DNA from: Picochlorum sp. 'celeri'
Taxonomy: Eukaryota > Chlorophyta > Trebouxiophyceae
Direction: 5' to 3'
NCBI GenBank assembly: GCA_010909725.1
Contig: JAACMV010000016.1
Span: 1,125,127-1,189,126, forward strand
Length of the DNA stretch: 64,000 bases
A model generated the notes under the pieces. The model worked only from the letters and a program-made list of their open reading frames with translations. It was not told where the DNA came from and did not search any database. Position numbers and translations under genes: made by a program. Shown piece by piece: positions 33,247 to 43,030 of this stretch (its first letter is position 1; every line of letters starts with the position of its first letter).

Positions 33247-36200
33247 ATGGCACGTAGGAAGAAGAATACGCTGTGGTTGCGAAGTCGCATTCAACATCCT
33301 ATCCGCTATTGCCAGGTTGTCGCCGCAGAGGAAAGGAAATTGCGCAGAATACTCAGAGATAATCCAAATTATTCTGATAGTACACGAGTAAGGAGTAGGG
33401 TTCGCAGAGCTCGCTGGTCGGTGACCAGGGAATATCCGGGTTTGGCCCCTTTTGTTTCTGAGCCCCAGGAGACCGAGGATCGTGGCCAGGATTCCGAAGA
33501 AGAGTACGAATCTGATGATTCATATGATGGTATTGTTTCAAGGAGGAATTTGGAGTCTGAGAGGAGTGTGCACGAGGAGAGAAACAAGAGAGAGGAAGAG
33601 GCATGGGGCAAAGTGAGGAACAAGATAGTTGACCAGGCCAAATTACGCCACAGGGATCGACGGCACAGCCTGCAAGTCGCTATGCACACTGAAAAAGAAC
33701 GTATAAAAAGTAAGGTGGAGTCGGTATCGAAAACATGCCCGCGTTGCCGTGGCAGTGGTTCATTGTTGTCAGAGTTTGACAGGAGGAAAGTCACCATCCT
33801 CACCATGCAGTTTTGCCATGTTATCAGCATCCCTCTGGTAGAATGCGCGCGGTACGAAATGAAACATGAAAGAAAAAAATAATGTGAGGCGATTCACGAC
33901 GTATTGCATCGCAGGTGCAACATGCATGGCCCAAGTGGCTGTGGCAGATTCCATGTGATTCCAGCAGACATTGATGCCTTTCCCTCAACTCCTGATTGGG
34001 TATGTTCGACATCAATATCACGTCCGTCCGCAGTGAAAAGACACAATAAGCATTATGTTGGTTATATGCAGCCTTTTGATCTTTTCCACGCACTCAGGGA
34101 TGACAAAGTAGTCTTGTACCACATGGACTTGCTGACTTTCCTCAGGGATCAGATAGACTTCTCTCCAAGGCTGGCCGTGTCTTCATTCGCCAAGGGTTTT
34201 AAGCGCACATTAATGAGGAATGGATGCCATGTCAAGATTAGTGCAGAACAGATGTCCAAGCACTTGAGCAGGGCTCTTCATGAGTACACCATTTTTGAGA
34301 TGACTGCCAATGATCCATACATGTACTCCTCCACCCATAGAGACTGTCCAATGGAGTGTCCCGCTTGTCTAGGCTCTCAAAATCATTTGATACATATATC
34401 AAAGACCAAAGTGGAGAAAGCTGGTGCAGATATGGCAACCTTTGAGCCAATTGCCTCTGGGAGTCAACTGCTGCTTCATTCAGTATACATTGATGGGCAC
34501 TATGGCTTGCCTCACATGGCGAAAGCAGGGAAATCTCGACAGTACGATCCTCCTTTTAGTATAAAACTCCTCCCTGACAACGAGGTGCAAGAGTTTGAAG
34601 AGCATTACACGTCGCAGCCAAGGGCTAATGCAGTGGCAACCTGTGGGTCTGAATTCCAGGCTGACTCAATGCTCAAGAGAAGGTCCCAGTACCACGACCG
34701 TACAGGAGTTGTGGGCGCATTTTGTAGACATGGATCGTGTTTACTCATGCTGAACATGACAAAAGGTATGCTGAGGTTCCCCTGGTCCAAATGTGGAGGC
34801 ATAGCATGAAGACAGATTCAAATGTGTTGCAGGTGAGAAATGGTCCTACGCCTCCATGCTGCTGGAGCGTATCGCCGGGCAAATAGGGCTACCAATAAAT
34901 CTTTGGTATGATATAAACTGTAGATACAAGGGACATGCGGTGTCATGGGCGACAGCAAAGCAACAAGAGCTTGGCACAATGGTGTCCTCATGGATCACCC
35001 AGGTGATGGCATACCCATTGCCCCCCATGCACTACCAGATGCACGACATTCCTTGTCAATTGAAGAACAGCTACCTGAGCGTAGAATTTGCCGGTGTTGG
35101 AGCGGGGGAGCCCACGGAAATTGCTTGGTCCCACTTCAGGAAAGCAGGGCATGTACTACAGTATCAGTCCCTGTCTGGCAGAGCTGTGGGCATAGAGAAA
35201 TTGGTGCGCAACTGGAATCGCACCAAGCGCCAAGGTTGCATAAAATTCTTGTGGGATGCAAGTCAACGCGCTGAGGCTAAAATTCAGCTAGCAGAGCGGG
35301 AAGTCCAAGAGCTAATAGGGCTGCTCCTGGCCAGTGGGCTCAGCCAAGATGAGGTATGCTCTGATGCTCTGATGCTCGTTGTTCATCGCAACCTGACCAC
35401 TCAGTTCATGTAGGTGATACAAATGAGAGATAATCCTCCTGCAGCAGTAGATCGGTACCGTCCAGAACAGTCGTTTGAGGTCCAGTTTGCTGAAGCCAGG
35501 TTGAGGTACATCTATTTCAAACACTTTTGGGATTCAGTGAGAAGCCATCCCTTCTTCCGCGTGCTGCTCGGTCCAGATGTCGCAGAGATGACAACGAAAA
35601 AAAAGTGTTTGGATATTGAAAATAGAAAAATGCGGGAAGCTCTGCGGAGATTGCCCCAAGGGTATGTCAACAATGCATATGAGTGTCGCAAGGGGGAGAT
35701 GGGTTTGCTGGCATGGAGGCTACGATGCGAGCAAAATAGGGTGACGGCTCTTTTTCATCAGAAAGAAATACTTCGTTTACAAGAAAATAGAATGCTCACC
35801 CGCCGAGGCGAGGCCGCAAGGCTAAGGAAGAGGAAAAAGGTGTGCCTTGGTTGCTCCATGAGGTTCTTCATGTTTGAACTTGACCCATGTGTACCTTTCC
35901 CTGCAGGCTCTGGAGAGTCAACTGCGTAAAGTTGTTCGCCAGGTCATTGATATAAGCTCCCTTATATACAGTATACATTGCGAGAACTGCTTGGAGCGTG
36001 GTCAGGGTGGCCCAATTGCAAGCATAGTGTTCCCTGATTTTGCTTCCTACATGAGGGCAGTGTCTCCCCCTGAAACGAGGCAGGCATGGGAGGAAGCCGA
36101 GGTCATTTATCGCTTGGTTGGTCCATTTCAAGATGGAGAGCCATTGAATGCACAACGGTTTCATGCCGCGTTGGAGGAAGGCAGGTATCCTTGGATTTCA

Positions 36201-36683
36201 AACAGTTCTACCATGGTGGAAAGCTACAGGGTTCAACTGCATGCCAAGGCTAATCTCCTCTCGAGAGCAAGAGAGGAGAAACAACTTTTGCTCGAGGAGA
36301 TAAAAGGATGTGAGTTGCTGCTTCATAGCGAAAAAACCGCTGTCGATGCCGAGATTGCTGGGATTCAGGGGAGAATTGAGGAGCACCAACTGCATCAGGA
36401 TGCAAGAATACCAGAGGAGAACAGCCCATATGCTTACACGCTGGGTGTGGAGCTTCAAGAGCAACACAGTCATGTTGAATCGCTCTATTTTCACAAACTG
36501 CAGCTGGAAAAAGTGAAGGCGGAGGTTTCAACGCTTGCTACTAAAGCACGGCTGTGCGCAGATGTGTTCGTTAGGGGTGCCCGTCCCGACCATTCGCAGA
36601 TACTGGATGATACGCCAGCACAGGACGATGACCCGTTCGATAATGAAATAAATAATGAAGAAACTGAAGTTGTTGCCGAATAG
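33247..36683 (+). mobile_element. KDZ (Kyakuja-Dileera-Zisupton)-type DDE transposase gene, five exons
   Basis: Exon 1 begins MARRKKNTLWLRSRIQHPIR, is basic and coiled-coil-like, and ends in a CPRC pair. Exon 2 (about 33914-34765) has CNMHGPSGCGRF, then CPACLGSQ, YIDGHYGLP and KRRSQYHDRTGVVGAFCRHG. Exon 3 (34833-35353) has LWYDINCRYKGH, PPMHYQMHDIPCQ and GEPTEIAWSHFRKAG. Exon 4 (35414-35839) and exon 5 (35907-36683) are helical, ending acidic (DDDPFDNEINNEETE). The Cys cluster, the DG, YDI..C...H and GE.TE..W signatures are those of KDZ transposases (RNase H-fold DDE enzymes). The 67-, 60- and 67-bp introns have consensus borders and join in frame; only the exon 1/2 junction is unclear. The catalytic D, D and E are all present and the frame is nearly clean, so the copy may be young. 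Confidence 0.8.
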
Positions 36684-38267
36684 AGGGTGAAGGAAGCACG
36701 CGAGAAGTTTGGTCACTCGAGCCAATTGAATTGCACTTCGTGGAATGTCTTCGATTCTCCAAACTCTAATCGCATTGAGTCTGCATTAGGTTCCAAATAT
36801 TATAGTAATGTAAATGTGAATTATTTTGCAATGTAATGCAAAGGCGTCAATTTCCTTCGCCTAACGGTAAAGTCCGCATGTCTGCAACATGCGTCAAGTC
36901 TCCGAACTTGTCGATCTGAGACCATTTTGTATTTGGCTTTCGATTACACTCAAAATTAGTAAAAACCCATAGTTTCTAAGCAACTCACATCCGAAATGGA
37001 GCGGGAGATCGCCAGGTCCCAGGAAGAGCTCGAACATGCCATTTCAAACACTGCCAAGTTCCTGGGCTTGTGCAGCGCACTCCTCGCCTATTCTTCCAAA
37101 CTAGACATGCGTTTAGCAAATAAATACTTGATTTAATGATTGAGTTAGGTTGTGCAGAGCAAGGGTAGCATGCGCGGCCCAAAAAGGAATTCCTCCAAAA
37201 TGTCGTTGGAGCCGAGCTTCTCTAGTTCGGGCGTATTCGGTGCTATATACCAATCAAATCATTGCAAATACTTCAATGTGTATTAGTATACCACAGAATA
37301 GGCACGGGGGACACTGGTCGTGACTGCAGCGCTCGTAGGCCTCCGCCTCGAGCAACGCCCCTGTTTCGCTCGTTTGCTGCTTGTCTGAGGCATGAGAGAC
37401 TCGCAAACTCGTTCCATATCCCTTAGAAAAATTTCTAAGCCTAAAGAAGCGGGTGGGAGGGCGTTTGCAGTGACCGCCCCCAGGGCCGGAACGAGTTTTG
37501 GCACCAAAAAAGCCTGCCTAAACGCTTGTGCACTTGGGTCACTCGGAATTTCGGTCACGCTATTTCGACCCGTTCGCCGATTCATACCACTAAATAGCAT
37601 ATAAATAATGTATAGAGCTTCTTGAATCGGCGAAATATGCGCGGGAACGCCTTCTGGAGGGGAAAAGAGCCCCAGCTGGCCAGCTCCAACTGCAGGTTCC
37701 CAAGACGCTCCATCCAACTCTCCGAGCAATGTCGCGTCACAGCGAACCCGAACCTCGCATCAGATCCCAAATTTAGATTTAGTTTTTAATAAAGATCCTT
37801 TGGAGACGCGTATTATTGAATTGCGTTCCTTGTATGCGTGCCCAAAAGACGACAACATGTCGCAAAACAGGCATGGAGATCCCCCACCTGACGAGAACTG
37901 CCTCTGCTGGCGCACATATTGGTGCGCAACAGTTGCGATGACATCTTTTAGTATTATGCATCTAAATTCTTGCGCCCTCAATACCAGGACAAGGCACACG
38001 CCCCGTCACTGACACGTTCTCCGATGTTGGAAATGTGCGTTCAAGTTCTGAAATTACCGTGGAGAAGATCTAACCGCGCATTGCCGCATCAATGAAATAT
38101 AAATTTAATTTAGATTCAATTGGGCATTCGATGTGGAGCAGGTGGCCAAAGCTCGCACATTTCTCGCCTTCTCATCATCCCTTGCCCAACTGCCCCAAGT
38201 TTTCTGGCGCATGAGATGCGTTCCTCCCATCCTTTAGGAGAGTACAGGCCATTCCCGCACCCTGATT
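36684..38267. other. Spacer between KDZ transposase and AT-hook gene
   Basis: About 1.6 kb without a supported gene. A 148-codon minus-strand frame (37283-37729) shows no recognisable feature. Confidence 0.4.
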
Positions 38268-39892
38268 CTATTGTTTTCGTTTTTTGGGCCTACCGCGCCT
38301 CTTTGTGAGGCTACCACGTGGCCTTCCTCGCCCCCTGGGTGCAACCTGTTCTGCAGTGGCAAGTGATGGCTCAGCCTCTTCAAGCTGGTCACGATCCCCG
38401 CCGCGCAAATTGAGGACAGTAACTTGCTCTACACTTCCATCAATTATAATATTCTCCTCCGGGTCAGATGGTAGCGCTCTCTCGATAGATGGTGGGGCAA
38501 GCTGTCCAGCATGGATGTTACCTGCACAGGATGCTGTGCAGCACTCACAGCTGCCATTTCTTGGGTTGCAACCGCATTGATATCCAGCGACCCCTCTACA
38601 AAATCATTTAATACTTCGTTCTGTTCGGGGTGCAATCCCAGCGCGAGCTCCATGGGGGCCGTACCTCCACCAGCTGCTGCTGGGAGAACCACATCTGCAC
38701 CCAGGGGGTTGTCACTTCCTCTGCCGTCTTGTTGCGGCGCATGCCGGTCCGAGGGCGCACTGAATGAATTATGCCTATCATCAAAATAAGCATCAAACGT
38801 TCTTCGTATATGGTGCGGGTCAGGGCCATGTCTTCCCATGTCCTCTGCTACCTGAGTCATGATGCCTGCCCCCTCCTCTTCCTCTTGTTCAATTCCCTTG
38901 GTTTCGTACCACAAATCTTTGTCAACGCGACGAAAATGCTCTATTAGTATGTTTATTTGAGCCTTGGATAAGGCAGAATAGCAAATGAAGGGAACTTGCT
39001 CTGGCCATGATGCATGTTGCCTTGCCAATGTGCACCTTTCACACCCACCATTGCATTCCGATTGTCTAATATGCAACTTAGTGGCGCTAGTAACGGCAAC
39101 ATGGATATCTGTAGAGGAAAGAACTGCAGCAAGAAGACGAATGCTTTGTGAGAGACTCATCTCATCTCATCTCAGCCAAGCCACAATGGGCTAGCAGTCT
39201 AGTGCAGCCCTCAACCCTGTTTGGCCTTTATTCCGTATCTGCAAACTGCTATCAAGATAATAGAAATTCACAACCTCTATTAGTCTCCGTTGCAGCCTCT
39301 TTCATTGCCCTCTTAGCATGCTCTCTCAGCTTATGGACCTTGATGTCAATCAGAGCCTTCAGAGTTTCCTCATCATCCTTTACCCCTTGATCCACCATGA
39401 CAAACCGTTCCTGATGAATGTTACATTGCAAATCGCAATGATATCGGTGGAGAGACTCGCATTCGCTCGCAACTCGCTCGGCATACTCCTTTCTCAAACC
39501 TGCACAGAAGCTAGCAGGTCACCCACAACATGAACACCTTGGTGTGGGCTTGTGCTACCCACAGGCCTCGATCGTGGCCACCACTACACGTTCATACAAC
39601 CATACATACCATTTTGATACAAAGAGCTGCGAATTACCGTGGATTTGTGGTCCGGCCAGGTCAAAACACCCAAAAAGTCAGGGATGCTCACCAGGCCCCT
39701 TTCATCTTTGCTGAACAGCCGCTTGTGCTCACGAGACATCTCGTGTAAGCCTTTGCAGATCAATTTCGATATCTCTCTCTCCCATTTCTTCATTACAGCC
39801 TCCATTTTCCGCGTGCGGCGCTGGAAGTCGCGACGAACATCGGGGTCTTCCAAATGCCCCGGCATATGCGCTACACGATACTCCAGATTCAT
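38268..39892 (-). CDS. AT-hook protein, three exons, converging on KDZ transposase; one frameshift
   Basis: Exon 1 (39610-39892; MNLEYRVAHMPGHLEDPDVR) joins in phase 1 over a 110-bp intron to exon 2 (from 39499; LRKEYAERVASECESLHRYH ... ALIDIKVHKLREHAKRAMKE), and then to exon 3 (from about 39128; VLSSTDIHVAVTSATKLHIR). Exon 3 has a Cys group (CNGGCERC), an acidic middle and, after a one-base shift near 38500, a C-terminus with two AT-hooks (RGRGRPRGS and RRGRPKKRKQ). AT-hooks bind the minor groove of AT-rich DNA, so I infer a nuclear DNA-binding protein. It is not a family I know. Its gene points tail-to-tail at the KDZ transposase, the same geometry as the second transposase/partner pair at 47,493-51,902, so it may be that element's accessory gene. 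Confidence 0.55.
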
Positions 39893-40338
39893 GAGGCTGC
39901 AAATATATCAGTTATTAACTGGCTTTAGTAGTATGAAACGGGCGAAGAGCGTTTAATTGCACGCAGTGAAACTCGAGAACGCGTGTAACAATGGGCTCCC
40001 GGGAGGCCGGTTCTGCGCCGCTCCTTGGCCTCTCGTGCACTTTCGAGCGTTTTGTTGCGATATTTTAAATATTTTAAAGCCATTTCTGCTGCGATTGCGG
40101 GCCGCACAAACGAAAGCCACGCGAGTGTCACTCGATGAGGTGACCCGACGGATGCCTGGTCGGCCCACCGGCGGGTATGGTTTTTAGCCTAGTTTCCCAT
40201 GCGCGTGACCTCGCGCTAGCGCATCGGGCCCGATTGGGGCGCCCCAATTGGGGGGCTTGCAAGCCTATCCTCAAGGCCCTCATCCTGTTTTCCTATAGTG
40301 AAAGGGCCCATATTACGGGCATATTTAAGGCAATATTT
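39893..40338. other. GC-rich spacer with a 16-bp perfect palindrome
   Basis: At 40233-40248 ATTGGGGCGCCCCAAT is a perfect palindrome inside a GC-rich stretch that ends abruptly about 90 bp before the sequence shared with the epimerase gene. No gene is seen. Confidence 0.4.
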
Positions 40339-40530
40339 AAAATATTATTTGGCAAAATTAAAAATTTCCCTGTATCTGTGTGAATGGTGTGTACCTATGA
40401 AAAGGATTAAACGACTTGCGCAGAACTCGGGGAGCAGTGGTGGAAAGACGTCTTTCACTATCACTTATAGTACTCTGGAGAGCTTGGAAATTGGTACATT
40501 CCAATGATATCACAGTTTTTGCTGGGACAC
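40339..40530 (+). repeat. Shared 5' module, copy 1 (promoter-proximal DNA plus N-terminal anchor)
   Basis: From AAAATATTATTTGGCAAAAT to about ACACGGCCT this matches 42706-43030 almost base for base, except for two internal gaps in this copy of roughly 90 and 40 bp. It covers 5' flanking DNA, the start codon and the membrane-anchor codons, and ends where the two proteins become unrelated. Confidence 0.85.
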
Positions 40531-41426
40531 GGCCTTCGGCTTTCGGATACAGAAAATTGAGAAATTTATCAACGCATCTTAAATCTGAAGGGGTGAATAT
40601 AACCTTAGACCTATCCTTGTTGTCCTGGAATTGTAACTCGTTGTTTTATTATATTCAATCCAGGTCCCAGAGAGAGCCATATGAAAAGGAGCTTTATGTT
40701 ATCATTTCCCTTGTTTTGTGTGGATGGAAGGGCTCCTTTATCCGTTTTGGCGATGGCGAGATAATGCTTATAGAGAATGTTCAAATCTCAAACGAGACTC
40801 AAGCATTTCAGGTTGACAAGTTTTCCTGGACAAACACCACCAGAAGTCATCTTGGTGAACGGCTTGAAAGCGTTTTACTGAAGCCTCTGGACAACATATT
40901 CTATGGAATATCTTGTCCACATTGTCCAGCGACAATCAACAATAAGATTCAGAAATATATGAATGCCACCAGTAGAGGAATGATCAGTTATTCGGTTTTA
41001 TTTCATAATAATAACTATCATTTGTTTGAAAGTTTTCTTCTGATTCTCAAACATAATCACAAGAGTCTTAAAAAGCCAATCGTTCTTATTCTCAACGAGG
41101 AGGCAAAATCTGTGGATAACTCTTGGGCCAACGCTGTGTTATATTTACCAAATGACGTAGTTAATCTTTATCAAACACTTCGTGATCAAATGTTGAATCC
41201 AATTGTCACCGAAGTACAAAAATACAGAGATGCTGTCTTTTTTATCTCCGGTGGTCCATTCGCAAAATGGCTCATTTATTACCTCCATCAGAATCATCCG
41301 TTCAATTTTTACATTGATGTTGGGTCTGCACTGGATAAAATTGGAAAAGGTTCTATTACGAGGCCATATCATATTCAAGCAACAGAACATACATGCATTA
41401 GAGATCTAGGATTTAGGGCGCAGTAG
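40397..41426 (+). CDS. Membrane-anchored GT-D-fold glycosyltransferase; one frameshift
   Basis: The start MKRIKRLAQNSGSSGG is identical to that of the epimerase gene. After removal of one A from AAA at about 40445 it continues RRLSLSLIVLWRAWKLVHSN, a shortened type II membrane anchor, and then FAGTRPS, a relic of the epimerase start. The rest is different: GSFIRFGDGEIMLIEN, GISCPHCPATINNKIQKYMN and FYIDVGSALDKIGKG. The RFGDGE and DVGSA-LD motifs are those of GT-D-fold (DUF1792-like) glycosyltransferases, first described in bacteria. The length would be 342 residues. I infer a Golgi-lumen enzyme adding a sugar to a surface glycan. The chimeric N-terminus shows recombination with the neighbouring epimerase gene. 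Sugar specificity is unknown. Confidence 0.65.
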
Positions 41427-42705
41427 ACAAGAAAAATGCCAAGTGGGATGGAAGCTCAACAATGCACGTCACCTTTAAATTGTTACCTTATAGACAATTG
41501 AAGATATAGACAAAGGAGAGTTAAAAACGCTAACTGGCCACCATTCCGAGTTCTGCCCATAAATTCTGCATGTTTGTGTGTGCTGGTTGCGTGTCTAGAG
41601 CCTATGCATGTCGAGGGGGCTTTCCATGGGAACTCGTACGAATTCATCGGACGCCTTTCCATTTGATCCTTAGATCTAAGGATGCATCTAGATGCTGCAT
41701 GTTTGTTGTGCATTTTTTGTGTAGAGTTGCGTGTTTCAGTTCTATGATGTCTCGTGGGGAGGCTGTCAAAGGACGGCTGTAGGACCACGTTAAAATGTGG
41801 TGGGATATTCGAAAGTTATCGGCCTCTGTGTAATATGGCTAGTGTGAAAAATTTGAGAAGTCTTGCCGTCGACCTGTGGTACTCATTACAAGGCTCAGCG
41901 CGACCAGAGAGTCAAATCCATTGATTATGTAAGAGCGTGCACTGACGTCCCGAGACTGACGATTAGGTTCGGTCGGCTGACGGTCCACACTGTAGTAGAG
42001 ACTGCACTATGTTGGTATCCTGGTAACACAGGCCTTGATTATAATGTGTTACATGATGGTTATGTAGCAGAATGGTAGATAATCTTACCAGTAAAATAAA
42101 AAACATTCTCGCGGGCCCTTATTGACGTGAGTCTCATGACATTTGAATCGACATAGTGATGTTTGGATGGAAAGGGCGGATGGACCGCCCTTTCAGTAGG
42201 CCAGGTTTGGCTAAGCCATGTGAGTTGGGCACATGCATGTTTTGATAATCTTGTGCACAAACAGTTTGTGCCTACTGTAGTTCTTCTCACCTCTTGCACT
42301 AGCTTCTTTTCCCCTCTTTCGGTTGCCTCAGACCTCAGTTTTTCTTATTGGATAGCTACTTCTCGCTGGAAACTTGTGTTTTTACGGTACTCTGGATCAA
42401 GGTCGTTTATGACAGTTTTACCTGCTAGAGTTACTCTGACACAGGTCTCCTCCCTGTATTAGTGGGTTGATTACAGGTGGAGTCGTATCTCGAGTTGAAT
42501 CAATAGCGTAGATTTATTTGCCACGGCATTTGTTTTCTCTGTTTTTTCTATTTTTTTCCTTCTTCGCCAATGATGTCTGGAGTGGGGCCTCCGACGGACG
42601 AATTCCTCCGTCGACCGGGAACTCCAAGGCTTGTGCTGTAACCCACATTAATTAATTGCTAGATGGCGACCAAGACCCTCAATTTCGGACAAAATCTAGA
42701 AGACA
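41427..42705. other. Intergenic region with a hairpin-forming repeat
   Basis: About 1.3 kb, no gene seen. At 42170-42194 ten-base arms (GAAAGGGCGG / CCGCCCTTTC) enclose a 5-base loop; this could be a transcript 3'-end hairpin or an element end. Confidence 0.4.
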
Positions 42706-43030
42706 AAAATATTATTTGGCAAAATTAAAAATTTCCCTGTATCTGTGTGAATGGTGTGTACCTATGAAAAGGATTAAACGACTTGCGCAGAACTCGGGGA
42801 GCAGTGGTGGAAAGACTGCGCGGAGTCACCGCGCGGTGACGAGACCGACGTACAAGCCCAAAAGATGGCATGAAAGGCTGTCCGCCAGCTGCAGCGGATG
42901 GGCTATTGTTCTTTCACTATCACTTATAGTACTCTGGAGAGCTTGGAAATTGGTGGACTCGAGTAATGATTCTCCTGATCATTTCCATATATATTCCAAT
43001 GATATCACAGTTTTTGCAGGGACACGGCCT
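42706..43030 (+). repeat. Shared 5' module, copy 2 (full-length form)
   Basis: Partner of 40339-40530. This copy keeps the two segments missing there: a basic stretch (RPTYKPKRWHERLSASCSG) just before the membrane helix, and DSSNDSPDHFHIY just after it. Confidence 0.85.

Noticed and set aside
36840..36925. Possible tRNA or small RNA
   Set aside because: A GCCTAACGGTAAAG segment looks like a D-arm but no matching acceptor stem or T arm could be found.
37283..37729. 148-codon minus-strand gene
   Set aside because: No domain, splice partner or conserved pattern was recognisable; the composition could be chance.
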